A stretch of 64,000 bases of DNA. Source: an uncultured Flavobacteriales bacterium. Its GTDB lineage: Bacteria; Bacteroidota; Bacteroidia; Flavobacteriales; Crocinitomicaceae. The notes under the pieces were generated by a model that made no database searches, was not told where the DNA came from, and worked only from the letters and a program-made list of their open reading frames with translations. Below, one piece after another: positions 24,598 through 33,714 of the stretch (positions are counted from its first letter, which is position 1; each line of letters starts with the position of its first letter). The stretch is taken from NCBI GenBank assembly GCA_946482515.1, contig CAMLRS010000001.1, positions 1-64,000 of the forward strand, given 5' to 3'. The translations under genes were made by a program, and so were the position numbers.

Positions 24598-25758
24598 CTA
24601 TCTTACGATCTCATATCCTTCTTTCAGATTCAGCACTTTCAGGTTGAATGGCATGTACTGGAAATTGATGAATTTCTTCTCTTTTTTGCCGTCGTTTTCG
24701 ATTTCCACGACCGAATAGGCATGTTTGGAATTGCAGATATCGATGTAGGAGCCGTGGATCTTGGGCTTGATGGTCGATTTTTGACCGTCGACTTGTACAA
24801 AAACCTCGCGGAGGTCTTTCGCCGTGCTGCCGCCGTGGAAATGGAAAAACGCCTTGTCGATCGTTACTGACGTGTAGCGACTGTACATTTCCTGGTCCAT
24901 AATGAATTCCGGCAGCTCGCGGGAAGCGTTCCATTCGCGCAGCATGCGGATCATGTAGTGTAACGAGACCTGTGCCAGGTTGTCTTCCGGGTAGCTGCCA
25001 CCCACATCCGAGTGAACGCCCGGGAACCAGACTTCATGCACAACGCCTTCTTTGTAATTCATCAGCGAAGGCACGAACGGTGTGCGCGTTTCGTCGATGG
25101 AAACCAGGTGCACTGCCCGGAGAATGTTATCGGCAATATGATTATTGGTAAACAGGTCCTGGTAGTGGTTGAAAAACACCCTGCGCAGTACCGAAGTGAT
25201 ACCGAACGCACTTACGGTATCCCATACGCCGAGGAATTCGATCGGCACTTTGAAATTTGTCTGGGGATTGCCCGTAATCTCGAAGCTTGAAATCACCTGT
25301 TCCACCACATTGGTTTCGTTATTCGGATTGGCTTTCAGCTGAACGGTGATGCTGTTGGGAATACCTTCATTGTGGATTTTGCTTGCCAGCAGGCGCGCTG
25401 CTGCAGCTCCGCGACTGAAACCGAAAATATAGATGCGGTCGCCGTTTTGCCAGTCCATGACAAAACGGGCATAGGCTTTGTCGACGATCTTGCGAATGCC
25501 ACGACCGGTTATTCCACCCCATTTGTTGGCAAACCAATCGTTGTCGTCGCCGTTACCCACACCACGGTGGTAACGCACAACCTGCTGTTCTTCATCATTG
25601 AGGAAAATGCGGTGCATCTGCACGACGTTGGTCACAAAACCATCCAGCTTTACACCGGTTTCATCGTTCCAGGTTCCATCGAGCAGAATGATGTGTTTGC
25701 GCTCCTTCGGAGCGGCGTTGGTGTCTTTTTTGCAGTACTGTTGATAGCTGGCATTCAT
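24598..25758 (-). CDS. DUF2235 alpha/beta hydrolase (Tle1-like phospholipase fold)
   Basis: This 386-residue protein has no signal peptide. Family motifs are an N-terminal LLDGTWNDE, the nucleophile elbow GFSRGAAAAR, VWDTVSAFG as likely acid, and GVHSDVGGSY with the likely catalytic His. DUF2235 includes Tle1 phospholipases delivered by type VI secretion systems as well as cytoplasmic housekeeping hydrolases. No secretion system, VgrG/PAAR gene or evident immunity gene is near, so an antibacterial role is not supported by context. It is a single gene with repeats on both sides. Confidence 0.88.
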   Translation of the reverse strand: MNASYQQYCKKDTNAAPKERKHIILLDGTWNDETGVKLDGFVTNVVQMHRIFLNDEEQQVVRYHRGVGNGDDNDWFANKWGGITGRGIRKIVDKAYARFVMDWQNGDRIYIFGFSRGAAAARLLASKIHNEGIPNSITVQLKANPNNETNVVEQVISSFEITGNPQTNFKVPIEFLGVWDTVSAFGITSVLRRVFFNHYQDLFTNNHIADNILRAVHLVSIDETRTPFVPSLMNYKEGVVHEVWFPGVHSDVGGSYPEDNLAQVSLHYMIRMLREWNASRELPEFIMDQEMYSRYTSVTIDKAFFHFHGGSTAKDLREVFVQVDGQKSTIKPKIHGSYIDICNSKHAYSVVEIENDGKKEKKFINFQYMPFNLKVLNLKEGYEIVR

Positions 25759-25842
25759 GTAAATAGCTTATTTAGGATCCGTTTCTAAAAGTAATAAGAA
25801 TGAACGATTGGCAATGCGTATAACAGATTGTAAAATAGTCCG

Positions 25843-25950
25843 GTTAGTCGTTCCGGTCTCCGGTCGTTCAGGCTTTTACCGCCCACCGCGGCGGATATTC
25901 GACAGAGGTCGAAGCAGTAAAATTTGTCCTAATGTCCTGAAATCCTAAAG
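25843..25950. repeat. CCGGTC/CTGATGTCC-type repeat with GC-rich hairpin
   Basis: Contains CCGGTCTCCGGTCGTTCAGG and TGTCCTGAAATCCTAAAGTC plus a CCGC-CGCGGCGGA hairpin near 25879-25897, in the same order as at 48436-48676. No gene is visible between the DUF2235 and phosphatase genes. Confidence 0.6.
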
Positions 25951-25951
25951 T

Positions 25952-28153
25952 CTATGAAATTCGGATGCCCATCACCGTCACGTCATCGACTTGTTCGAGT
26001 GTGTTCTGCCATGTTTTGAAAGCGATATCGAGCTGTTTGTGCTGTTCTTCTATGGGCTGATCTGCATTTTGAACGAGCAGCTCTTCTAGTTGCCTGTGCT
26101 TGAATTTTTTGCCGCTTGGACCTCCGAACTGATCCGCATAACCGTCGGTGTAGAGGTAGATCATAGAGCCCGGCACACGCGGAAGATGATACAGTGTGAA
26201 AGAATCTGCCCGCTCGCCTTTTCCTATCGGGATTTTATCAGTTGGAAATTCCTGTGCTTTTCCTTTCGATACCAGAATGGGCTTGTTGTAGGAAGCAGCA
26301 TAGGTAATCGTATTTAAATCGAGGTCAAAACATAAGAGGACACCTTCCATTCCGTCCCGGGCGCCGTCCTGTGAAATACTGGTTATAAGCTTGTCGCGCA
26401 CGTGGTTGAGAATTTCATGCGGTTCACGGATTGCTTTTTCGTTGATGGCTTCGTTGAGGAAGGAAATATTGAGCAGGCTCATAAAGGCGCCGGGAACGCC
26501 ATGACCGGTACTGTCGCAGACAGCGAGGTAAAAGCAGTTGTTTCGCTCGGTAGCCCAGTAAAAATCACCGCTTACAATGTCTTTTGGGCAAAAGGAAATA
26601 AAGCTTTCCGGAATGTATTTTTGGATAAGTGACTCGTTCGCCAATAAGGTTGATTGAATTCGCTTCGCATAGTGAATGGATCCAAGGATCTCGGTTTGCT
26701 TTTCTTCCACGAATGCTTTCTGCCGCTCAATTTCCTGTTTTTGCTCATCCAGCTGTTCATGTGCCTTCTGTTTCGCCCGGTAAGCCCGCCTGCTGAAAAT
26801 GAGCAGTATCAGGATCAGCATCCCGATGATTATGCTGGCTACAAGCTGTATAAACTGCTGTCCTTTTTCCATCTGGATGCGTTGGTGCTCCTTCTTTCCC
26901 AGCTCGATCTGTTTATCCTTCAAATCCAGCTTGTTCAGCGAGTTGAGCGCGGCGATCTGGTTGTCTACTTTGTCACTCGATACGCGTTCGCGGACTTCAG
27001 CTGCCTTTTCAAAATAGAAGAGTGCTTTTTTGAAATCGCCATCCGACTTATAGAGCTCATACAGGTTCATATAAGCCCCATCATCCCGGGCTTCCATACG
27101 CTGCACGATCTGCAACGCCTTCTCGGCATAGATGAGTGCTTCGTCAAAACGTCGCAGGAAACGCAGGGCTTGCGATTTCAGGATCATCAGCTTGGAATAA
27201 CGGATATCGTCCGGTGTATTACTCATGTAGCTCAATGCCTTTTCGACTTCTGTCAAGGCATCGGCATAGCTGTTGGTCGCCAGACAGTAATTGGCTTTGG
27301 TTTGCGCTAGCAGGGAGTAATAGTCGTCATCGTTCAGCTCTTTGGCTATGTTTTCCATCTCCAGCAGATAACGCTTTGTAGCTGCCAGATCGCCGTATTC
27401 ACGCGTTACGATCGTCAGGTTGTGAACCACCAAGCTCAAATTCCGCAGCTGTTTTTTCTTCTTCAGAATCTTATAGGCATGCAGGTTGTATTCCACCGAT
27501 TCACGATACATCTGCCGCTCGTCATAGATCAGGGAAATATTCTGATACAACAATGCTTCGGTCAGCTCATCGTCCTGTTTTTTATTCATTTCCAACCCTT
27601 TACGAAAGGATTCCAACGCCTGTTCATATAAGCCTATAGCCTGGTAGGTCAAACCGATGTTATTCAATAAAACCAGTTGTTTGTCTTCCTGTCCATAGTG
27701 GACGGCATTATCATACCCTTTCTGGAAGTTCTGCAGGGCCAGTGCATATTCACGGTTGTCGAAATAGACTGCGGCGAGATTGGAATACGTTCCTGCGAGG
27801 CGATCTTTCTGATTGTTCCGTTGCCGGAGGTCTATTACCTCCCTGTACAATCGAATGGCTTCATGTGGCTGATTACGAAACCGGTAGGTAATGCCAAGTG
27901 TGTTTTTCGCCTCTGCAATGCCGTTGATGTAACTGATCTTCGACGAGATTCCCAGGGCTCTCCGGGCATAAACAGCCGAAGAATCGATGGAATAATCAAG
28001 ATACTGCCATGCCAATTCGTTCAAATCGAAAGCCCGTGAAGTATCCTGATCACGATTAGCCTGTAGCCTCTTTTTCAGGCTATCGATTTGGGGAGTCTGG
28101 CTGAGAACAGTTAACGACAACACCAAAAAAAGCGCAGTAAAGATTGATTTCAT
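25952..28153 (-). CDS. TPR-containing SpoIIE-type serine phosphatase
   Basis: From the ATG at 28153 the protein has 733 residues: signal peptide (about 1-18), tetratricopeptide repeats over about 40-400, a transmembrane helix (about 430-450), a short coiled coil (about 460-495) and a C-terminal PP2C-type SpoIIE domain (about 510-733). Metal-binding and core motifs include SGDFYWA, CDSTGHGVPGAFMS and YLYTDGYADQFGG. Such proteins sense periplasmic or protein signals through the TPR part and dephosphorylate anti-sigma or related proteins in the cytoplasm. No anti-sigma factor antagonist is adjacent, so the target is unknown. It ends next to a repeat block. Confidence 0.92.
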   Translation of the reverse strand: MKSIFTALFLVLSLTVLSQTPQIDSLKKRLQANRDQDTSRAFDLNELAWQYLDYSIDSSAVYARRALGISSKISYINGIAEAKNTLGITYRFRNQPHEAIRLYREVIDLRQRNNQKDRLAGTYSNLAAVYFDNREYALALQNFQKGYDNAVHYGQEDKQLVLLNNIGLTYQAIGLYEQALESFRKGLEMNKKQDDELTEALLYQNISLIYDERQMYRESVEYNLHAYKILKKKKQLRNLSLVVHNLTIVTREYGDLAATKRYLLEMENIAKELNDDDYYSLLAQTKANYCLATNSYADALTEVEKALSYMSNTPDDIRYSKLMILKSQALRFLRRFDEALIYAEKALQIVQRMEARDDGAYMNLYELYKSDGDFKKALFYFEKAAEVRERVSSDKVDNQIAALNSLNKLDLKDKQIELGKKEHQRIQMEKGQQFIQLVASIIIGMLILILLIFSRRAYRAKQKAHEQLDEQKQEIERQKAFVEEKQTEILGSIHYAKRIQSTLLANESLIQKYIPESFISFCPKDIVSGDFYWATERNNCFYLAVCDSTGHGVPGAFMSLLNISFLNEAINEKAIREPHEILNHVRDKLITSISQDGARDGMEGVLLCFDLDLNTITYAASYNKPILVSKGKAQEFPTDKIPIGKGERADSFTLYHLPRVPGSMIYLYTDGYADQFGGPSGKKFKHRQLEELLVQNADQPIEEQHKQLDIAFKTWQNTLEQVDDVTVMGIRIS

Positions 28154-28229
28154 ATTTAAATATATTGAAATCAATCAATTAACCGCGCCTTCTCGTTTAA
28201 ATTATCTGTTTTAAGTGTATTCCGTCGGA

Positions 28230-29429
28230 TCAATACAAGTAGTTGTTATACGGATAACGCACCGCAAAAATCTCCTTGATCTCTTCGTACATGATCGTTT
28301 TCAGCTCGTCGATGTTGATCTTGTTCTCGGCCGAAATGAAAACACATTTGTTGGCTTCGAGCTTCGACATCCAGGTGCGCTTCAGCTCTTCGAGCGGAAT
28401 GTTCTCCGGCTGCATCGGACTTGGATCGTTGGGATCTTTCGGAACGTGCTGGTAAGCGTCGATCTTGTTGAAAACGAGAATCGTCGGCTTATCTGTGTTG
28501 TCGAGCTCATGCAGCGTTTCCTTCACCACGTTGAGGTGATCCTCAAACTGCGGGTGCGAAATATCCACCACGTGAAGCAGCAGATCGGCTTCGCGCACCT
28601 CGTCGAGTGTCGATTTAAACGATTCCACCAGTTGGTGCGGCAATTTCCGGATGAACCCAACGGTATCGGTGAGCAGGAATGGCAGGTTTTCGATCACGAC
28701 CTTGCGCACGGTGGTGTCGAGCGTTGCGAACAGCTTGTTTTCGGCAAACACTTCTGATTTGCTCAGCAGGTTCATCAGTGTGCTCTTCCCAACGTTGGTG
28801 TAGCCCACCAGCGCCACGCGTACCAATTGTCCGCGATTACTGCGCTGAACAGCCATTTGCTTGTCGATTTCCTTGAGCTTTTCCTTCAGCAATGCGATCC
28901 GCGTCTGGATGATCCGACGGTCGGTCTCGATCTGCGATTCACCCGGTCCGCGAAGCCCGATCCCCCCTTTCTGACGCTCCAAGTGGGTCCACAAACGCTT
29001 CAGTCGCGGCAGCATGTATTGCATCTGCGCCAGCTCGACCTGTGTTTTCGCATGTGAGGTACGCGCCCGGCTGGCGAAAATATCCAGGATCAAAATGTTG
29101 CGGTCTAGGATCTTGCACTCGAGCTCTTTTTCAATGTTCCGCAGTTGCGAAGGCGAAAGCTCGTCGTCGAAGATCACCAGGTCGATCTCGTTCGCTTTGA
29201 TGTATTCCTTAATTTCTTCAAGCTTTCCCGTTCCTACGAATGTGCGCGGATTGGGAATAGGCAGCTTCTGCAGGAACATTCTATCGGTGATGGCACCGGC
29301 TGTTCGTGCGAGGAATTCGAGCTCATCGAGGTATTCCTGTGCCTGTTCTTCTGTACTATGTGCGGTAATGACGCCTACAAGCACACAACGCTCTTCTACG
29401 GCGTCTACTAATACGTGTCCTTCTGTCAT
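28230..29429 (-). CDS. hflX: Ribosome-associated GTPase HflX
   Basis: HflX binds the large ribosomal subunit, hydrolyses GTP and splits stalled 70S ribosomes under stress. The 399-residue protein has the HflX N-terminal domain (LARTAGAITDR and GTGKLEEIKEYI at about 35-85), a helical linker with GPGESQIETDRR, and a GTPase domain with P-loop GYTNVGKST, DTVGF and NKID. Its C-terminus extends past the G domain, as in other Bacteroidetes. It is transcribed away from the cytochrome genes and is probably monocistronic. Confidence 0.95.
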   Translation of the reverse strand: MTEGHVLVDAVEERCVLVGVITAHSTEEQAQEYLDELEFLARTAGAITDRMFLQKLPIPNPRTFVGTGKLEEIKEYIKANEIDLVIFDDELSPSQLRNIEKELECKILDRNILILDIFASRARTSHAKTQVELAQMQYMLPRLKRLWTHLERQKGGIGLRGPGESQIETDRRIIQTRIALLKEKLKEIDKQMAVQRSNRGQLVRVALVGYTNVGKSTLMNLLSKSEVFAENKLFATLDTTVRKVVIENLPFLLTDTVGFIRKLPHQLVESFKSTLDEVREADLLLHVVDISHPQFEDHLNVVKETLHELDNTDKPTILVFNKIDAYQHVPKDPNDPSPMQPENIPLEELKRTWMSKLEANKCVFISAENKINIDELKTIMYEEIKEIFAVRYPYNNYLY

Positions 29430-29461
29430 GTTTTAATCTTTTTTTGATGGCAGCAACAAAC

Positions 29462-29612
29462 TTCCCTTCCGCCGTGGCGGAAGGAGCCGGGAGGGTGGCC
29501 GTATTAACGACTGGATGTAAAACATCCTCCCCCTATCCTTCAGCAGACGCTTGTCTGCAAGCTTGCTTCAGTCTGCACGAGCTTCGCTCGCTTTTCCCTC
29601 CAAAGGGGGAGA
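29462..29612. repeat. CTCCCCC-type and GCCGTGGCGG hairpin repeats
   Basis: A TTCCGCCGTGGCGGAA hairpin (29467-29482) is followed by CCTCCCCCTATCC, a second AGACGCTTGTCT hairpin near 29546-29557, and CCCTCCAAAGGGGGAG (29596-29611). The composite fills the space between hflX and the cytochrome c gene. Its parts recur near 33621, 35053, 35174, 39490, 62643 and 62925. Confidence 0.7.
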
Positions 29613-29631
29613 CAAACTGCCGGTTCTTAAA

Positions 29632-29979
29632 TTACTTCTTCCTAAGGGATTTTACATACTCGATCACCCCATTCAGGTCGCGTTCGGAGGTAATGATGTC
29701 TTTGTAAGGCATCATCCCCTTGTCGTTTCCGTTGAGGATTGTGGCTTTTATCTGGGTATCCGGAAGCGTGCTCGTTGACAGGTCAGCGGCTTCGGCAGAC
29801 TGCTTTTTGCCGTCGAGACCGTGACACGATTCGCAATGCAGGATGAAGATGTTTTTCGCTTCATCCGGCGTCAGCGGCTCGAGCTCTTCGGGTTGTGCCT
29901 GTTCGGGTTGTGCGGGTGCCGAAACACAGGCTGATAAGCCCAGTAAAACGACAGCTGCGAAAACGAATTTTACGCCCAT
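29632..29979 (-). CDS. Lipoprotein cytochrome c
   Basis: From the ATG at 29979 the 115-residue product has a lipoprotein signal (lipobox LSAC, Cys18), a Pro/Gln/Glu-rich linker, and a class I cytochrome c domain with haem-binding CESCH at about residues 55-59 and a likely axial Met in GMMPYK near 95. It should be anchored to a membrane facing the periplasm. The start codon lies 10 nt inside the preceding membrane protein gene, so the two are co-translated and probably form an electron-transfer pair. The frame extends upstream but without a signal peptide. Confidence 0.85.
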   Translation of the reverse strand: MGVKFVFAAVVLLGLSACVSAPAQPEQAQPEELEPLTPDEAKNIFILHCESCHGLDGKKQSAEAADLSTSTLPDTQIKATILNGNDKGMMPYKDIITSERDLNGVIEYVKSLRKK

Positions 29980-30407
29980 CTTCCTCCAAGTGCTTCTCTG
30001 AACGGCCATGGAATAGCTGCCAGGATGATGATCAGACCGATAGTAAACCACAAAGCGATCGTCGCATGCTTTTTCGCCGGTAGTTCTGCTTTTTCTGCTT
30101 TCTTACGTCCGATGGTGATCAGCACAGCGGCCAGTACCATCAGTAAAATATGCTCCAATCCGAAGAAACGGTACGGTCCCATTTTCATCCAGCCTTCCAT
30201 GTAGTTCACTTTCGGACTCACAAATGCAAGGATAGCTCCCAGGGTGATCTGTATGTGCACGAACATCATCGCAAAAAGGTTGATCATTTTGTCGGATTGA
30301 TTGTAAGTTCCCGAATTTTTACGGGCAAAAGCCCTTACAATAGCTACCAGCAACAAAATCAATACGATCCAGCGCAATCCCGAGTGTCCGTGTATCAATG
30401 CATTCAT
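29970..30407 (-). CDS. Four-helix membrane protein paired with cytochrome c
   Basis: This 145-residue protein has four predicted transmembrane helices (about 11-28, 42-64, 80-99 and 114-135). Histidines sit at helix ends (HGHSGLRW near 7-14, FVHIQITLG near 50, LEHILLMV near 85), a pattern that could bind haem as in small b-type cytochromes. I do not recognise the exact family, though similar proteins are common in Bacteroidetes. Overlap of 10 nt with the cytochrome c lipoprotein gene implies a joint complex. Electron donor and acceptor cannot be read from the sequence. Confidence 0.72.
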   Translation of the reverse strand: MNALIHGHSGLRWIVLILLLVAIVRAFARKNSGTYNQSDKMINLFAMMFVHIQITLGAILAFVSPKVNYMEGWMKMGPYRFFGLEHILLMVLAAVLITIGRKKAEKAELPAKKHATIALWFTIGLIIILAAIPWPFREALGGRWA

Positions 30408-30517
30408 GTCATCTAAGTTTTGTGCGAAATTACCGAAAAAATCAGGCGCTTTGTCGGAATCAGCGAATGATTTTCCACCGGAATGACTATTTTACGCCGC
30501 TTAAAACGAAAGTACTT

Positions 30518-33500
30518 ATGCTCCTCTACCGCGTGCTGCTCCCGTTATTGATCGGGATAGCGTTTCCGGCAACGCTTTTCGGACAGGTCCCGCAACCTCA
30601 GAACGGCGTGGCACCTTCTGTTTCCACAGCGTTTGCGCTCAAGAATGCTACCATCATCGTTTCACCCGAAAAAACCATTGAAAAGGGAACGTTGCTGATC
30701 CGCGACGGCAAAATTGTAGACGTGGGCGTGCTGGTCAAAATACCGGATGGCTACACCACGATCGACTGCTCGGGAAAAATCATTCTCCCGGGATTCATCG
30801 AGCTGTATTCCACACTTGGAATTCCTGCAGCACAGGGCAAACCGTGGAATCCTTCGCCGCAGCTTGAGACCAGCAAAAAAGGACCGTATTACTGGAACGA
30901 ATCCATTCACCCGGAAATCGATCCGACCAGCCTTTATGAAATCGACGGCGCTGCGATCGACGAATTGCACAAAATGGGCTTCGGCGCTGCGGTCGTTCAC
31001 CAGGACGACGGCATCGCACAGGGAACAGGAACGCTGGTTGCATTAGGGAAAAGCGAAGTGGCAAACCAGCTGCTGAAAACACAGATCGCGGCTTACTATT
31101 CGTTCCGCAAAGGTGTTTCCAAGCAAACCTATCCAAGCTCGCAGGTGGGCAGTATCGCTTTGCTGCGCCAGGCGTTTTACGATGCAGAATGGCATGCGGC
31201 TTACGGCAAAACAGCCAATTATTCGCTGGAAGCACTGACGCGTCAGCAAACACTTCCATCGGTTTTTCATACCAGCGATAAATACGAATTGTTGCGCGTT
31301 CACACCATCGCACGCGAGTTCAAGCGCACGTTTACCATTCTCGGAACAGGTCAGGAATATGAGCTTGGAGCGATCTGGGATACATTCCCGCATCATCTGT
31401 TAGTGCCGATCAGCTTCCCGCAGGCTTACGATCTCAAAGATCCGTATGTGGCGCGCCAGATCCCGCTTTCCGATCTGAAAAACTGGGAGCTCGCGCCGTC
31501 GAATCCGTACTGGCTCATGCAGCGAAAAGCCAAATTTGCGCTCACCACGCATGGTATCAAGACCGCCGCCGATTTCTGGAAAAACATGCACAAAGCGCTT
31601 TCGCGCGGCTGGACAATTGCCGATGCCTTGCGCTCCCTCACAACTGAACCGGCGCGTTTGCTGGGGATGGAAAAAGAGCTCGGTACGATCGAAGAAGGCA
31701 AATGGGCCAACTTCAGCATTTTCGATGTGAACCCGTTCCTGTATAACGGTCAGCTGCTCGAAACCTGGACCAAAGGCGAGCGCATCGTGAAAATGGAATC
31801 ACCGGCAGGCGATCTTCGGGGCGTTTACAGCCTGAACATCGACGGTACGAAATACTTCCTCGAAATCAAAGGAACGCCGCAGAAGCCGGAAGGAAAAGTG
31901 CGTTTCGAGCGCACAATCACCGATTCGCTTACCGGATTACAGAAACCGGATACACTGACAGCTGACGCAACTATCCTGTATACAGAAAATGACATCGTTT
32001 TGCATTTCATCCTGAAAGACAAAAAGCCACAGCAATTCAGCCTGAAAGGTGTGGTCAACACACGCGTCTGGATCTTCGAAGGCGACGGAACTTCTCCCGA
32101 AGGAAAGTGGGTAAAGTGGAGCGCGATCCGCAACAAATCGGAAGAAAAAACCACCGATGTACCGGGCGAATTTGCTTGGAAGCTCGATACCACCGAAATT
32201 GGTCGCCAGCAGTATCCGAATATGTCGTTCGGGCTCGATTCCATTCCACAGGCGCAAACGATCGTGATCCAGAACGCAACACTCTGGACGAACGAAGCCG
32301 AAGGCATTGTCAGCAACGGTACGGTGATTGTCGAAAACGGCAAGATCAAAGCCGTGATTTCCGGCTCGGGAAGCTATACCATTCCAAACGGCGCCCGCGT
32401 GATCGACGCACAGGGCAAGCACCTCACTTCCGGCATCATCGATGAACACTCGCACATTGCATTGAGCAAAGGTGTGAACGAAGGCGGCCAGTCCATTTCG
32501 GCAGAAGTCCGCATGGGCGATGTGATCAACCCGGACGATATCAATATCTACCGTCAGCTGAGCGGAGGAGTTACAGCCGCACAATTGCTGCACGGCTCGG
32601 CCAACCCGGTTGGCGGGCAGTCGGCCCTGGTGAAGCTCAAGTGGGGACATTTACCGCAGGAATTCCTGATCCCGAACGCACCGAAGTTTGTGAAATTCGC
32701 CCTTGGTGAAAACGTGAAGCAGGCCAACTGGGGCGACTACAATACGGTACGTTTTCCGCAAACACGTATGGGTGTGGAGCAGGTGTTCATCGACGGTTTC
32801 TCTCGCGCACTCGCCTACCACAATGCAACATTGAAGTACAAGGAAATGAGCAACAAGCAGCGCGAAAAAGAAGGTGCTGCTCCACCAGCCCGCGACCTCG
32901 AGCTGGATGCTATGTACGAAATCGTTACGGGCGAGCGCCGCATTACCTGCCACAGCTACGTACAATCGGAAATCAACATGCTGATGCACGTGGCCGATTC
33001 CTTCGGATTCAAGATCAATACGTTTACGCACATCCTGGAAGGCTACAAGCTGGCCGATAAAATGCTTGAGCACGGAGCGGGCGCTTCGACCTTTGCCGAC
33101 TGGTGGGCGTATAAATTCGAAGTAAAAGACGCCGTTCCCTACAACGCTTCCCTCATGAACGCTATGGGACTGATCGTTTCCATCAATTCCGATGACGCCG
33201 AAATGGGACGTCGCCTGAACCAGGAAGCGGCCAAAGTGGTCAAATACGGTGGCGTTTCGGAAATTGATGCATGGAAAATGGTGACGCTCAACCCGGCGCG
33301 GTTGCTCCACCTCGACGACCGCATGGGCAGCCTGAAAGTTGGAAAAGACGCCGATCTCGTGCTCTGGACAACCAATCCGCTGAGCATAGAAGCGAAAGTA
33401 CTGTACACCATCGTCGATGGAGAAATCCTTTACGACAGCGACAGGGATTTTGCTAACCAGAAGCTCGTAGATGCCGAACGCGCACGCATCATTGCCAAAA

Positions 33501-33616
33501 TGCTCGATTCCGGCAAGAAGGGCGAAGCAACCAAGCCGTTTGCACGCAAGCGCCGCGGCAGCTTCCATTGCGACACGCAGGGTGAAGAAGTTTCAGAAGG
33601 AGAAAACACGCATTAA
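30518..33616 (+). CDS. Large secreted amidohydrolase with duplicated modules
   Basis: From MLLYRV the product has 1032 residues with a Sec signal peptide (about 1-22). It contains two amidohydrolase-like modules. The N-terminal one (about 40-450) has lost the metal HxH (its strand reads ILPGFIELYSTLG). The C-terminal one (about 590-1000) keeps DEHSHI, RRITCHSY, FTHILEGYK and an Asp in NSDDAEMG, so it should be catalytic with a bimetal centre. The N-terminal module may be structural. The substrate is unknown; related enzymes hydrolyse cyclic amides or peptides. It is followed by a paralogous amidohydrolase-like gene. Upstream codons are in frame but give no signal peptide. Confidence 0.88.
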   Translation: MLLYRVLLPLLIGIAFPATLFGQVPQPQNGVAPSVSTAFALKNATIIVSPEKTIEKGTLLIRDGKIVDVGVLVKIPDGYTTIDCSGKIILPGFIELYSTLGIPAAQGKPWNPSPQLETSKKGPYYWNESIHPEIDPTSLYEIDGAAIDELHKMGFGAAVVHQDDGIAQGTGTLVALGKSEVANQLLKTQIAAYYSFRKGVSKQTYPSSQVGSIALLRQAFYDAEWHAAYGKTANYSLEALTRQQTLPSVFHTSDKYELLRVHTIAREFKRTFTILGTGQEYELGAIWDTFPHHLLVPISFPQAYDLKDPYVARQIPLSDLKNWELAPSNPYWLMQRKAKFALTTHGIKTAADFWKNMHKALSRGWTIADALRSLTTEPARLLGMEKELGTIEEGKWANFSIFDVNPFLYNGQLLETWTKGERIVKMESPAGDLRGVYSLNIDGTKYFLEIKGTPQKPEGKVRFERTITDSLTGLQKPDTLTADATILYTENDIVLHFILKDKKPQQFSLKGVVNTRVWIFEGDGTSPEGKWVKWSAIRNKSEEKTTDVPGEFAWKLDTTEIGRQQYPNMSFGLDSIPQAQTIVIQNATLWTNEAEGIVSNGTVIVENGKIKAVISGSGSYTIPNGARVIDAQGKHLTSGIIDEHSHIALSKGVNEGGQSISAEVRMGDVINPDDINIYRQLSGGVTAAQLLHGSANPVGGQSALVKLKWGHLPQEFLIPNAPKFVKFALGENVKQANWGDYNTVRFPQTRMGVEQVFIDGFSRALAYHNATLKYKEMSNKQREKEGAAPPARDLELDAMYEIVTGERRITCHSYVQSEINMLMHVADSFGFKINTFTHILEGYKLADKMLEHGAGASTFADWWAYKFEVKDAVPYNASLMNAMGLIVSINSDDAEMGRRLNQEAAKVVKYGGVSEIDAWKMVTLNPARLLHLDDRMGSLKVGKDADLVLWTTNPLSIEAKVLYTIVDGEILYDSDRDFANQKLVDAERARIIAKMLDSGKKGEATKPFARKRRGSFHCDTQGEEVSEGENTH

Positions 33617-33620
33617 ACCG

Positions 33621-33651
33621 ACTCCCCCTTTGGAGGGGGCTGGGGGAGGAC
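33621..33651. repeat. CTCCCCC repeat between the two amidohydrolase genes
   Basis: CTCCCCCTTTGGAGGGGG is a near-perfect hairpin followed by CTGGGGGAGGA. It is in opposite orientation to the copy at 33747-33779, which lies within the next gene, so the two can pair. Confidence 0.8.
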
Positions 33652-33714
33652 AAACGGCAGTGTTTTTTCTTCTCCGGATAATGAAAGAACAAGAATTTGA
33701 GATTAAGAAAAGAT

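Noticed and set aside
24598..25758. Type VI secretion effector-immunity locus.
   Set aside because: Only the hydrolase fold is supported; there are no secretion or delivery genes in the window. It is kept only as a low-level finding.
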